A stretch of 64,000 nucleotides of DNA from Cynocephalus volans (GCF_027409185.1 NC_084462.1:44340679-44404678); one strand, 5' to 3'; counted from the stretch's first letter, positions 12,380 to 24,690 are shown. The notes: generated from the sequence alone by a model not told the origin. A program made the numbers and translations.

Positions 12380-13675
12380 CAGTTATAAAAAGTAGAATGA
12401 AGTAGAATGAGTTTGGACCCCAATCTCACATCATATACAAAAATTAACTCAAAATGCATCAACAATTTAAGAGCTAAAACCATAACTCAGAGAGAAAAAC
12501 ATAGGAGTATATCTCCATGACCTTGGATTTGGCAATGGATTCATAAATATTACACCAAGAGAATAGGAAAAACCAATTGAATTTCACCAAAATTAAAAAC
12601 TTTCGTGCATTAAAGGACATTACAAGAAAATAAAAAGACAACCTACAGAATGGAGGAAAATATTAGCAAATCATATATCTGATAAGGTCTAGCATCCAGA
12701 ATGAACTCTTACAATTCAACAATAAAAAGACAAACAACTGAATTCTAAAAATGGTTAAAGTAGCTGAATAGACATTTCTTCAAACAAGAAATACAAATGG
12801 CCAAGAAGCACATGAAAAGATGTTCGTCTGCATCAGGAAACGTAAATCAAAACCACAATGACATACCACTTCAGATCCACTAGAACAACAATAAAAAACA
12901 AACTACAACAATTAAAAAAAACAAAAAAAAAACAAAAAAAGGGAAATAACAAGTGTTGGCAAGGCTGTGGAGAAACTGGAACCCTTGCACATTGCAGATG
13001 GTAATGTAAAATGGCTCAGCCACTATGAAAAACAGTGTGGCAGTTCCTCAAAAAGTTAAAGATAGAATTACCATATAATGTCACAATTCCTCTCCTATGT
13101 ATATAATCAAAAGAATTGATTCAAACACATACGTATATACTTCATAGCAGCCCTATTCACAATAGCCAAAAGGTAGAAACAGCCCAAATGTCTGTCAGTG
13201 AATGAATGACTAAACAGATGGCAGTATATCTCTAATATGGAAGCTTATTGAGCCACAAAAAGGAATGAAGCACTGATACACGCTACACTGATACATGTTA
13301 TGACTTGGATGAACCTTGAAAACATTTTGTTACATGAAAGAAGCCAGACTTCACTAGCTTCATTAACTTCATCACAAAAGTCACATATTGTATGATCCCA
13401 TCTATATGAAATATCCAGAATAAATAAATCCATAGAGAAAGAACACAGATTGGCGGTTGCCAGGTCTGGGGGTGAGGGATGAGAATGGGGCACAGGAATG
13501 GAGAGAAACTGCTTAATGGGTAAGGGGGTTTGCTTTGGGGTGATGGAAATGTTCGGAAGTAGACGGGTGGTTGAATGTACTAAATGCTACTGAATTGTTC
13601 AGTTTTAAATAATTAATTTTCTATTATGTCAATTTCACCTCAATAAGTTATTTAAAAATTGTTTTAATTAAAAAA
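12380..13675 (+). mobile_element. Degenerate L1 ORF2 end and 3'UTR, sense
   Basis: Continuous L1 similarity from the ORF2 C-terminal half (ATGGCCAAGAAGCACATGAAAA near 12800, GCAAGGCTGTGGAGAAACTG near 12960) to an A-rich end near 13670. It has many stops and an internal A-rich expansion near 12915-12945. An old L1M-type copy. Confidence 0.85.
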
Positions 13676-13970
13676 AAGTTAATGAAGTTTTGGTACTGAA
13701 GGAGAAAGCACTTTATTCAAAAACTACCACAACACACTCTACAGCTTTCTAGTTGGAGCAATAGTTTGACGTCATTGCTTGTGAGCAAAAGTTAAATACC
13801 ATGTGTCTATATGAAAACAATGGTAGTAGACCTCTTTTCTTATCAACAATACTTGCCCATTTCTTCTCAGGGATTTCTCTCCATTTTCACATATGTTATA
13901 AAGCAGTATTTATCAAGAGAGGAATCAGAAACCCTAGCAAGCTAATGGGATCAGAAAGAAAGATAACCAG

Positions 13971-15961
13971 ATTCTTGAGGGAGTTCCCATCAAGATGGCG
14001 GAATAGACGGTTCCCAGTGTCACTCTCTCCCACAAATCAACTAATTTACAACTATAAAAACGTAATATCAGCCAAGCTGGGGCTGCTGGAACTCAGGGGA
14101 AGAGGAGGAGAGACTGATAGAGTTCATGAAGGCAGGAGAAACTACGATGAGAGAAAGAAAAAAGCTGCTCTGAGAGTTTGGGGCCATGGCTGCTTTAAGG
14201 CTCAAACTGATGAGTGGCATGGAGCAAGAGCCAGCAAAAGCCACAGCTGTGCCCTTCAGATGGAGTTACTTGGAGGCAGCAGGAGAGAAGAGGGCCTTGG
14301 TGGCCCCCAGGACGGCAAGACCACTAATAGGGTTCCTGTGGACCCACGCAGGAGTGAGGAGCCAGAACAACTGAAAAAAGGGAGCCACTCAGAGGCCAGT
14401 GAGTCATTGCAAGGGACCTGCACAGGGCTGGGCCCATGGGAAGTGTTTGGAGCATGGATGGTGGGGGAGACGGGAACACCAGGAGAACACTGGGACACAG
14501 CAAGGACAGATGACCTGTCCTCCAATCAGCACAAGACCACTCAGAGGAGACTGGTCAGGAATCAAGTACTGGTTCTCACAGGAAGTTCCCCCGTGTTAGA
14601 AGCAAAAGACAAAGAATTAGTTCCAGCCCAGGCACACCACCAGCACCTTGGGGTCTGCCTGGGAAATAGAGGCTTGGATCTGGGGACCGGACCCCACTCC
14701 CACTTCCAGGCAAACTGCACCAGTGCCTTGGGGCCAGCCCAGGGACCCAAGGCACGGAGAAGGGGACCGGACCTCCCTCCCACAACCAGACACACCATGC
14801 CAGTGCCTCAGGGCCCGCCCAGTGAACTGAGGTATGGAGCCGGAGACCAGACCCTCCTCCCACAACCAGGCACACCATGTCAGCACCTCAGGGCCTGCCC
14901 AGGGACCCAAGGCAAGGAGAAGGGGACCAGACCTCTTTCCCACAACCAGGCACATCATGCCAGCACTTCGGGGCCCACCTGGGGACCCAGGGCATGAAGA
15001 AGGGTACCGGACCACCCTCCCACAACCAGGCACATGATGCCAGCACCTTTGGGCCCGCCCAGGGACCGGACCCTCCTCCTACAACCATGCACACTGCACC
15101 AGTGCTTCGGGGCCTGCCCAGAGACACAGGGCATGGAAAAGAAGACCAGACCGCCCTCCCTCAACCAGGAACACTGCGCCAGCACCAAAAGGTCCACCCA
15201 GGGACCCAGGGTGTGGGGAAGGGGACCAGACCCCCCTCCCACAACCAGGCACACCGAGCCAGCTCCTTGGGTCCCACCCAGTGACCTGAGGCATGGAGAA
15301 GGGGACCGTACACCCCTCCCACAACCAGGCACATGGCACCAGCACCTTAGGGCCTGCCCAGGGACCAGAGGCATGGATAAGGGGACCAGACACAGCCCAC
15401 AACCAGGCATACCACCAGTGCCAAGGAGCATACGAAAAACAGCACCTCCATGTGGGTGGCACACCACAGCCACCACAATAACTATGGCTGCCATGAAAGT
15501 GGCTAGACGCTACAACCACCACGCAGATGGTCCGCCAACCACTGGAGTGCATTCACACAAGGAGAGTCATCAGCAGAGACAAAGAAAAGAAGAGGATGTC
15601 TCTTTCCACAAAACCCATTTCAGTGTGACAGAAGAAGTATCTGCTCTATGATAATATTGGGGGACCTGATCACATCTCTCAGCATTGGACAGATCACCTA
15701 GGCAATAAATTAACAGAGTAACCACTATTCTTTCAGAAGGAGAGAAGAAATCTAGGGTAATTAGAGGGGGGAGGAGGGAGGGAGAAGGGGATGGGGAGAG
15801 ATTGGACAAGGGGCATAAAGAATAATTATGATTTGTAACAATATATATGTTAGTAATATTGATTTGATCAATATATCTCAATGTCCAACCCCCAAAATAT
15901 GTATAATCGATTTTGATTCAATAAATAAAATAAATTAAAATAAATACATAAATAAAAAGAA
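13971..15961 (+). mobile_element. Composite L1-5'UTR / VNTR / L1-3'UTR retroelement
   Basis: A 1,991-bp insertion with an exact 18-bp TSD, AGAAAGAAAGATAACCAG, at 13953-13970 and 15962-15979. Parts in order: (1) a start like an L1 5'UTR, with CAAGATGGCGGAATAGACGG at 13991-14010, which includes a YY1-type AAGATGGC site 22 bases from the end, the same place as in primate L1; (2) about 600 bases of purine-rich unique sequence; (3) ten 80-bp GC-rich tandem units; (4) a short stretch resembling the L1 ORF2 endonuclease region (CTCAGCATTGGACAGATCAC near 15678); (5) a G-rich polypurine block and an AT-rich 3' end. There is no ORF1 and no complete ORF2, so movement must have used L1 machinery in trans. 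The layout recalls hominoid SVA/LAVA, though the parts differ. Alternatively it is an L1 whose own 5'UTR holds the VNTR and whose ORFs were deleted before insertion. Confidence 0.8.
14631..15408 (+). repeat. 80-bp GC-rich minisatellite (VNTR)
   Basis: Using the CCAGGCACAC landmark, successive units start near 14631, 14709, 14789, 14869, 14949, 15029, 15087, 15168, 15248, 15328 and 15406: spacing 78, 80, 80, 80, 80, 58, 81, 80, 80, 78. Each unit carries a GGGCCTGCCCAGGGACC-type block, an AAGGGGACCAGACC block and CCCACAACCAGGCACA. One unit has lost about 22 bases. Because 80 is not a multiple of three, each unit moves to another frame, which produces long overlapping open frames on both strands that are not genes. 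Confidence 0.93.
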
Positions 15962-15979
15962 AGAAAGAAAGATAACCAG

Positions 15980-18633
15980 CATGATCTTTCTTCTTCCGCA
16001 GCAACCTAAAACTCTCCAGAGTCCTAGGGACCACTTGCTCCCCGGTGTCCTTTACTATTTACCCCTTTGTCTCTTCGCTCACGTCCCATTAATTACTCTT
16101 TCTCCTGTCTTTTATTTCTCTCTGCCATGATGAAAATATTCTCTATCTGTGCTGTCCAATGTGGCAGCTACTACCCATGTGTGGCTGTTAACCGCTTAAA
16201 ATGTTATGTGACTGAGGAACAAAATTTTTATTATTATTTCACTGTAATTTAATTTAAACATTAATAGCCACATGTGGCTGGCAGCTATCAGATTAGAAAG
16301 TGCAGAATTTATATCTTTATACTCACTACCAATTTTTCACTTAAGCTCAGCTCTTTTAAATGTAAAACATAAAAAAGAAAAACTGTGAATCATAAATTTT
16401 TTAGGTTATTTTTCTCAGCTATAAATGAAGTATTTGCTTAGCATTCACAGAGACTGATATTGCCATCTCAAGAAACATAAATTTAAAAAATTTAAGTATT
16501 TCAAAACTGCAAATGTTTTATCGTCAAAGATGTAAATCAAACTGCAAGGCTGATTATTTTTAACTTAGCAAAAACTTACAGAAAATATACTAAACATTAA
16601 AAACACTACATCAGTATATTTATAAAAATGAAATATGTATCTGAATTTGATAAAAATTTGATTACTGAGAAAGGATTTTTCAAAAGAAAAAACACAAGCA
16701 TTAAAAATTGCTAAAATGCCTTGAAGTATTAATCTTAAAAAATTTGGCTAAAAATGAAAGTTACATAAATATCATAGACAAGGGTTGAAGGTTAGAGAAT
16801 CACCTGCCCTTATCTAGCTTTCAATTTTTTTTAAAAAACTATTTGATATACATTGAATAAATATGATTTTTAAATTGGAATTTTCAAAGCAATAGAAAAA
16901 TACAAAAAAATAAATACTAAACATTTATTCCCCTAAAGCCAGATGAACCATTTAAAATTACACCTAGGCTGAATAATTCTATAAGCTTATGACATAACTG
17001 TTTATTTTTGGGGAGAGCACGTTCTAAGCTCAATGTATGACATTTCAAGTGCCTCACCTACATAATGTATACATTTGTTGACTTATTTGATGTGAAACTG
17101 GTGCTCACTTTTAGTGCACAGGTGTCTCATTATAGCATAGTGGATGCTTGAAAATGAATTTAAACTTGTGGAAACATACAAGTAGCAATGGCTTTTGAGC
17201 CTTTTGCTTGCAAGTAATACCCTTGATGTGCTCAAGGAAATGCTCTAGTGTAAGGGAAACACTCCTATCCCTGCCTCTCTTTCTAAACCCTCCCTCCTAA
17301 CTCCACAGGCAGAAACTACAAGTCACAAATAGGTTAAGTGAGGTTCTCTATATTTTATTTTAGGAAGTATAGAATGATACACGTTTTAAAAATATTTCTA
17401 TTAAGTTAAGACTCTTAATCACAGTAAAACTCAGAGGTAAACTTTACAGAGGTTAACTAGGGAAATTCACTTAACATGCAACACCTCATTGCTCCACAGT
17501 GGATAAATTGTGGTTAAATTTTAACTACACGGTGCTAGGCTAGAAATAAGTCACTAATAAATACCTGCAGAATTAAAATGAAACCAAGACTAACTAGACT
17601 ACAAATTAGAAGACCTCGTTTTTGCTCTAACTGACCATAAAGGTAACTTTTAGACCCATTCATTAACCTCTTCTAAGCTTAGTTTCTTCAAAAAGAAAAA
17701 ATGTCTAAATTATTGATAAAGCTTCCTCTAGCTTTAAAATTCTATGATTGAATAAACAGAATTAATTATACGTCAGACGTTCATTTTCCTGAAACATGAG
17801 AGTCTTTAAATTTTGACATGGAAGAGGATTATCTACTGTTTGTTTTATGAGGAACCACTGTCAACCAAGTAATAATGAGGGAAATATTCCTAAATCTGAA
17901 AATTCAACAGGAAAAGAAGCTTTGACTTGTAATAACACTCTTAATTTTCATGAACACGTGTATTACCAAGACAGGTTACAGTTGTAATGATTGTTTTCCA
18001 GAACTATACCACATATTACACACGAACACTAAAACACAAATAGACCATCGGAATGCTTAACTGTTTGACATACCTATTTACACATATTACATTTAAGAAA
18101 CAACTAAGAAGCCCTTAGAAAGAGCTAGCTCAAGAATAGAGCAATCATGGTGATTATAGAGGCCCTGCACCCTAGCAATGGTTGAAGCTGCATTGGTCCA
18201 ACAGACTGGGGGAAAACATGAAGCCTTGTGCCAGAATTAAAAAGGAACCAAACTTAAAACTTAATTCCTTCTCCCTATTTCTCCTACCATGGTTGGTTAC
18301 ATGATGCTCTTTTATGCCATCTCCTTAACATACTGTTTTTCCCTTAAGGTGTTCGAATACTCATTTGATCCAGATCCTTCCATTACCAAATTCAAAGGGG
18401 GAAGGTGGATGTAGTTGTGTGACTTTCCTAGCCATCAACCTCTCACCCTCATACTAGCCACCACATGCAAAGGAGCATAATTATGTTAATACAGCATAAA
18501 CCCAGGCATCACCATCACTACAAAGCAAAATATTTAGATTCATTGATCAGCAAAATTTGACAGTTGGATAAAACCTTAGTTATACTATCTTATTTTAGTT
18601 GATTCTTAATTATAACAATAATAAGTATTTATT
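15980..18633. other. LRRC28 intron, mostly unassigned
   Basis: Apart from the DNA-transposon remnant near 16.1-16.3 kb I see no gene or named repeat here. The DNA is AT-rich. Confidence 0.45.
16140..16325 (+). mobile_element. hAT/MER-type non-autonomous DNA transposon
   Basis: Inverted ends are visible: TGTGCTGTCCAATGTGGCAG near 16148 and AGCCACATGTGGCTGGCAGC near 16266, around a short AT-rich core. This matches a common ancient mammalian MER-type DNA element, probably of the Charlie/hAT group; I do not name the subfamily. Confidence 0.55.
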
Positions 18634-18648
18634 TAAAAAGAATACAAA

Positions 18649-18668
18649 TCGGGAGAGTGCGGTGCTGC
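18649..18668 (+). mobile_element. 20-bp tailless SINE stub between 15-bp repeats
   Basis: TAAAAAGAATACAAA occurs perfectly at 18634-18648 and 18669-18683. Between the copies lie only 20 bases, TCGGGAGAGTGCGGTGCTGC, which match the left arm of the dimeric SINE (compare 25542-25561). It lacks the SINE 5' end, the B box, the right arm and any poly(A) tail. This looks like a severely truncated, tailless retro-insertion that still made a normal TSD. Confidence 0.6.
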
Positions 18669-18849
18669 TAAAAAGAATACAAACCAAACTTAGTAGAGCC
18701 TTTCCCTTTTACTATAAATACTTAAGTAAGGCTGTGTTTCTTTCAGCCTACACCTGCACCCTCACACTCTCCATCCATTCACAGCTATACTCACTACTAA
18801 GTTTGATGCATACCTTTTTTCCTGCCTTAGTTTATTCATATATAAATTA

Positions 18850-18970
18850 AAATAGAGATAATAATAGTGCCTACCTCACAGGATTGTCTTGAGGAATTAA
18901 ATAACACATGTAAGTTGCTTAAAACAGTGCCTGGCACTTGGTAAAGACTCAAACGATGTTAGCTGCAATT
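18850..18970 (+). repeat. MIR fragment, sense
   Basis: Contains GTGCCTACCTCACAGGATTG, then AACAGTGCCTGGCACTTGGT, the core and 3' end of a MIR SINE. Confidence 0.8.
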
Positions 18971-18989
18971 AGATTTTAACCAAACCAAA

Positions 18990-19330
18990 ACTGATGGACA
19001 TTTAGTTTTAAGGATTTTTCATCATATACAATGCTGTGATGAACATCCTTGTTTACCTGACTTTTTTTCTGTTGGGTAAATTTGTGCAAGTGAAAATGTT
19101 GACTCAAACACATACTCAGGTAAAATTTTGCCACACATGGTCCAACCACCCACTAAAAATGTCGTCAATTTCCACTCCCTCCAACAGTTTGTGACAGTAT
19201 CTTCTTCTAATTGTCTCCAACACTGGGTACTTGTAATCCTTAACACTAGGTATTAATCTTTTTAATCTTTGCCAATCTGATAGGTAAAAATGGTCAGTGT
19301 TTTATCACTTCTATTGGAAGTTGAACATCT
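18990..19330 (-). mobile_element. Old L1 fragment, antisense
   Basis: Reads as the mirror of an ancient L1 ORF2 end (CAATGCTGTGATGAACATCC; GCCAATCTGATAGGTAAAAA). Heavily decayed. Confidence 0.65.
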
Positions 19331-20030
19331 TATTATGTGTTTTTACAATCTGTATTCTTTTATCATTCCCCTGTTTGTATTCAATGTGGAAAGTCAGGAA
19401 TATTTTCTCCTGGGCCAAAAGGGAAGAAAAAATACATGTGCCTCATCCCCTAGCCCAATTCAGGAACACAACTGGCAGACCTCCTCTTCCCTTCAATCTC
19501 AGTAGAATATAATTCTTAAGTTAATTTCTCTCTTGTTGCATAGATTAATTGCTTAATCAGGATCCATCTGCTCTTATTGCTTAGCAATAAGCCAAACTCC
19601 CCTCTTTCATTAAAATTTAGATGCTTCTTTTTTGTCCATTCATATTTATGAATAAAATTAGCCCTCTGGTGATTTTATTATCACCAGTATTTGGGTAAGC
19701 ACTCTTTCATTTTCCCAAGAAGACCTCATACCCCAATTAAAAGAGGTCGACAGATACATTAAGTGATTTTTGCTCCCAGACTGAGATTTTTTGTTTTCCT
19801 CCAAGTCTCCTGTGGCCTCTTATTTTTATACATGAGGGAACTGAGTTCCAAAGAGGTTAAGCACATGGAAGCTGGGTCTGTTACCTCTCAGTCCTAAGTT
19901 TTGCTACCAACAATAAACCACCCCCTTCCAGGGACTGTAGCCCTCAAATATTTCCATTTCTGATTCCCTCCCATGATGAATTCAGAGTTAGAAAGAAGTG
20001 GTGATCACTGCTTCTAAGCTATACTCCTTT
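19331..20030. other. LRRC28 intron, little recognised
   Basis: A short MIR-like antisense patch lies near 19835-19870 (GAGGGAACTGAGTTCCAAAG). The rest shows nothing I can support. Confidence 0.4.
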
Positions 20031-20049
20031 TCTCTCTTACAGAGACCTC

Positions 20050-22570
20050 AGCTACTGATGGGGGGTGGGGTGGGGGTAGACTCCACCTCATCCTCCTCTG
20101 CCCTGCACACCCTGTCATCGTCAGAAACTTCTCTATAATCACTCTTTCCACAACCACAATATCTCATCCTCCAGATGGCTTATTCAATCAAGCCCAGCAC
20201 AACATCGATGGGTCCTCGGGCCCCTTTCCCTTCTCCCTATTCATTCACTCCTCCCTTCTTTGCCTCTAAACCTGCTCAGATTTCATCTCCCATCATTTTA
20301 ATCACTCTCTGGACAAAATCATAAACCTCCTTAGTCCCTCTGTACTTGTACTCAATCCACATGGCAAAAACCTTAACCTGTACAAACACAACAGGCTGTC
20401 TTCTTCATACCTCAGACAGCTGGGTACAGCAGGAGAAATTCCCCTAAACAAGGAGATTGTTCCACCCTAAGCCAAATCACCAACTACTTGCTGAATTACG
20501 CCCAATAATTCTACTACCTTTCTCCAGCCAAACTGCCATGTGACTCTTCAAAACATTAATTTCAAACTTGCACTCTCCAAAAATCTTCACTCCCCAAGCA
20601 GATGGCCTTCCCTGGTAAAGTCATCAGACAAGAACTCTCTCAACTGCCTCCCTCTCCCCTAATCCGTGTCTATGGATGCCCCTGAACTCTCTTTTACTTG
20701 TTATAGAGGAAGAAAGGACACTATTGCCAAGGTCAGTCCCTCCACATGTACTCTGGAGCCCATCCCCTCCTACCTTCTTAAGGAACCTTGGACTTTTAGT
20801 TACTCCTTTTTTCTGTATCTTCAACTCCTCTCTAATGAAGATTTCCCAACAGCATTTAGGCAGTCTCAACTCTTTCCTCTTATAGAAAGAGAAAGAGCAA
20901 AGAAAAAAAGGGAGAGAAGAAAAAGTATCTCCTTTGTTGCCAGAATCCTTCCAGCTATGCCCCTCCCTCAAATTACAGCCAGGCTTCCAGATCCATCCCC
21001 ACTTGCTACCTATTTTTCTCACCTCTTTCTCACTATCTAACCTGTTCAAACTTGGATTCTAGTCCCCAGAGCTTCAACACAGTCACCAATACCTTGTCAC
21101 TAATGTCCTTGGACACATATTGATCCTCATCTTATGTAATATATAAGCACCAATTATTCCTTGTTAAAACACCCTTTCCTCTGGCCTCATTAATATCAAA
21201 CTCAGTTTTCCTTCTGCCTCTCTGACAGCTGCTGCTCTTCATCTTCTTAGAGCCAATTTTTAAATGTAGAACTTTTAATTTATAGGAATTCCTTTCTCAA
21301 TTTTTAAACAATTTCAGTCTTGCCCTTGGCTTCTACGAGGGTACTTCAAAAAGTTCATGGAAAAACAGAATTAAAAGATAACATGGATTTTTCCATGAAT
21401 TTTTTTAAGTACCCTTGAAGTATCATCAATATGCCACAGATTCCCATGTCTATATATATCTAGCTCAGAACTCTCAGGTGTCCTGAGAACACTGACTCTC
21501 CCAAACCTGCTTCATCTCTAGTATTCCCTAACCCAGTAAACCACCATGTTATTCAAACATGAAACTTAAAAGTCATATTATTTATCAGGGATTCTTTGGT
21601 TCAAAGAAAAAGAAAAAACACCTCAAACTAGTTTCAGCAAAACAAAGAACAAGGAGGAAGAGAAAGAGAAAGAAAATGTACCAAACCAGGTAACTACAAT
21701 ATTAACAGGCACTCCATATATGTGTTAAATGAATGAATGATGAATAAGTGAATGAATGAAAGGGAGACAGTGCAGGGGTAAATGTAATTCCAGGGATGCT
21801 GGATCTGTACTCAAAGTTTCCTCTCTGCTTGCTTCCTTCTCAGGCAGTAGCCAAGACAGCCTCTGGCAGCTTTAGATTTACATTCTATCAATTTAGCAAG
21901 CTCCATGGAATGTGTCTTTTCCCCAAAAGTCCCCGTTAAAATCTCCAGGCTGAGCCAACCACTGCAGCCAGGGGAATGGACTACTCAAATTGGCCAACAC
22001 TGGCTTATTTTTTGCCACCTGAAATCTCTTCACTGCTATCGCCACCACCCTTGTCGACTTGCCTGTGTAGTATCTCCACTTGGGTCCCTTCGCTAGCCAA
22101 GATGAAGTGCCTAAACCTTAACCTGTTCAAGATTTTGTGTGGCCTGGCCCCTATCAGCCTCTTCAGCTGCCCAATTCACTCTCCGTGCTCATGCTGGCTC
22201 CCTCCAATAGCAGGGCCTTTGCCCATGCTCTTCGCTCTGTCACTAAAGTTCCTCATTCCTCCTCACCTAATTAATGCTTATTCATCCTCTCTGTCTCAGC
22301 TTAAGATCACCTCCTCTGGGACATTCTCCCTGATTCTTAAAGCAGGTTAAATAATCCTCGTCATAGACCAAACCAGCAGTCTGTACTTATCAGGAGACTA
22401 GTAATTACTATTTAATATCTATCTTCCCTGCAGATTAGAGTCTCCATGAGGACAGGGCCTATGTTTGTCTTGTTCACCAGCTTGGATCCTGGCATAAAGC
22501 CTGGTACATTGAGGTATTCCTTAAATATGTGTGAAATAAATGAATGAACACCATGCTTTGGCAGTCAGTT
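20050..22570 (+). mobile_element. LINE-2 remnant, sense, interrupted
   Basis: Decayed L2 with pieces in L2 order: ORF2-like text around 21030-21260 (CACCAATACCTTGTCACTAATG, GGACACATATTGATCCTCAT), then the late part from about 22090 (GTGTGGCCTGGCCCCTATCA; CAGGGCCTTTGCCCATGCTC) and the 3' end TGGCATAAAGCCTGGTACAT near 22491. A mariner MITE sits in the gap at 21334-21422. Pieces between 20.05 and 21.0 kb are less certain. Confidence 0.7.
21334..21422 (+). mobile_element. Mariner-type MITE, copy 1
   Basis: Starts TACGAGGGTACTTCAAAAAG and ends with a near-mirror (TTCCATGAATTTTTTTAAGT, then ACCCTTGAAGTA), with TA at both outer ends. About 89 bp with terminal inverted repeats and no coding capacity. 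Two relatives are at 25489-25755 and 39698-39784. Confidence 0.75.
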
Positions 22571-23420
22571 TAAAATTCATCTACTTGATTTTGTTTCAAA
22601 CAATCAGTCAAGAAAAAGTGAGTTAGCCAATGAAATAAACTTACTGAATTTACAAAACTTTCCTCAAGAAAAGATCCCAAAGAATAAAATCTAAAGTTGC
22701 AGGCTTGTTACACTCATGGTCAAAAAACATTCAAAACAAAAATAAAACAAAAAAACATTCAGTGGCTCTCCACTGCCCATACAACCACAGTTCTAAGTGC
22801 TTAGGAATTATTTAAGGTATTTAAGATTCAACACGACCTAGCCATTATGAAGAGTTCCTATCTCAGCATTATCTCCTGCTCTTCCCCCGTCACAAACTGT
22901 GCTAAGTCAGTGATTTTCTACTCCACTCTGTGGATTTCTGGAGATTCTATTCAATTCTTTGGAAGGAGAGGAGCTGTACACTGAATGAGACTCCTGCCTA
23001 TCTCCTTTCCTAAGAAAGAATAGCTTCAGAGCATCTATTTTACTTATTGAAATTTTTGAATAAATGGTTCCATTAAGTTGGGTGTGAAAAAGTTTCCTAG
23101 GGGACCTCTCTGCACATCCCATCCATGTGAGGATTTTGTGTAAACACCAACACATAAAACAAACCAAAGGAGAACTGCTCTGGCTGAAGTGGAGACACAC
23201 TATTGCCTGGTTTCCAACTCATGCCTTCCCGTAACTCCTCACCTCGGTGCTGCTGCTCAGGAACCTAGAGGCTCTGAGGAACCCGTAAAACCACTGATCT
23301 AGACAAAACAGGCACCTAGACTTATCCCCAAACTTTTTTTCCATTGAGTCTTAGTTCATATTTTTTTCTTCAACTTGGGATGCCAACAAATAAAAATCCC
23401 ATGAGTAAGAATCTGTCAGT
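22571..23420. other. LRRC28 intron, little recognised
   Basis: No named repeat that I can support and no gene. Open frame 22907-23200 on the minus strand matches nothing known to me. Confidence 0.4.
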
Positions 23421-23424
23421 GCTG

Positions 23425-23680
23425 TAAAGAGTGCCGGGTACATAGAAAGTACTCAATAAATACATGTTTAATAAATGAATGATGCTCTTCCTCCTAAACT
23501 CCTGTAAAAGTCACTCTTCAGTGTCATGCAAATAGAATCCTATTTTTAAAATCTTCTGCAATCCTGCTATATAGAATTAAATTATGTCCTACAAACGTTG
23601 GACAGTAGGCCAGGCTGGGGATACAGGACTCAAGACACAGCTCCTGCCCTCAAAGGCTCTCAGTCTGGAACTCGTACTTA
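23425..23680. repeat. L2 3'-end fragments
   Basis: CATAGAAAGTACTCAATAAA then TAATAAATGAATGA (23441-23484) is an L2/MIR-type 3' end in sense orientation. 23600-23680 (GGGGATACAGGACTCAAGAC) resembles the opposite strand of an L2 3' region. Confidence 0.6.
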
Positions 23681-24340
23681 CAACATAGTCCTTATGCAGT
23701 TCTACTTTATCTTCATTTATATATTTTATCTTCACTTATTTATTCATTTATTTATTTATCTACAACTATGTAAATAACTATCAGATGACAAACACAGACC
23801 CTATATTACTCCTATTATCTTATTTATCTTATAAAAATCACAAAGATCAGAGACTTAATAATTCTCAAATTGCATTTAAAATAATTACAGAAAAATTCTT
23901 TAAAACATTTTCTAAGGTAAATGTTAGGAACCGAAATCATAATGCTTCCTAACTACTACTTATTCACCTATTAATTATGTAACTGGATTTCTACATAAAC
24001 CAACTATGTTTTAAAAAGTCTTAAGGTTTCTCAACTACACAAATAAATATTGCATAATGAAATATTGCTTAGAAGTATTTTAAAATGTAAAATGTGTCTA
24101 CCCTTTAACCAAGCAATCCTGTTTTAGAGACTAACCTAAATATAAACATACAGGCACATATAAATATACATGTATATCTACTGGCCTAGAGGTTAATGGA
24201 ATGAGAATATCATGAAATAAAAAAAGAAATTTGCAGAGAAATATGAATAGTATGATTCTATTTTTGTTATTAAAAAAGCAAAAAATATATATAGAGAGTA
24301 TATAATTACAAAAACACAAGCAAGGGAGTGAAAGGTACTA
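23681..24340. other. LRRC28 intron, AT-rich
   Basis: AT-rich with TTTA repeats near 23735-23760; no gene or named transposon. Confidence 0.45.
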
Positions 24341-24690
24341 TATGCCTGAGTGTTTGTGTTCCCCCAAAATTCATTCATTGACACGGTGGTGGTGTCAGGA
24401 GGTGGGGCCTTTGGGAGGTGATTAGGTCATGAGAGCGGAGCCCCCATGAATGGGATTAGTGCCCTTATAAAAGAGGCCCCAGATAGACCCCTTGACCCTC
24501 CCAACATGTGAGGACACAGAGAGAAGGTACCATCTATGAACCAGGAAGTAGGCCCTCACCAGACACCAAATCTGCCAGCACCCTGATCCTGAATTTCCCA
24601 GCCTCCAGAACTGTGAGAAATAATTTCTGTTGTTTATAAGCCATCCAGTTTATGGTATTTTGTTACAGTATCCAGAACGGATTACAACAG
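24341..24690 (+). repeat. MLT1/MST-type MaLR LTR
   Basis: Nearly complete MaLR LTR: CCCCCAAAATTCATTCATTG at the 5' side, GAGGTGGGGCCTTTGGGAGG, ATGGGATTAGTGCCCTTATA, ACATGTGAGGACACAGAGAG, CCCAGCCTCCAGAACTGTGA and a TTATGGTATTTTGTTACAG end. It has no internal region, so it is a solo LTR. Confidence 0.88.

Noticed and set aside
13801..14997. 398-codon plus-strand open frame, and several long minus-strand frames over 14.2-15.6 kb
   Set aside because: They run through the 80-bp GC-rich VNTR, whose period shifts frame each unit and has few stops on either strand. No family match, no splice or promoter context, and they cross the insertion boundary.
14631..15408. CRISPR-like array
   Set aside because: The units are direct tandem copies of 80 bp with no unique spacers, in a mammalian intron.
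20624..21049. Overlapping open frames of 141 and 124 codons on opposite strands
   Set aside because: They lie in probable L2 debris, match nothing I know and overlap each other.
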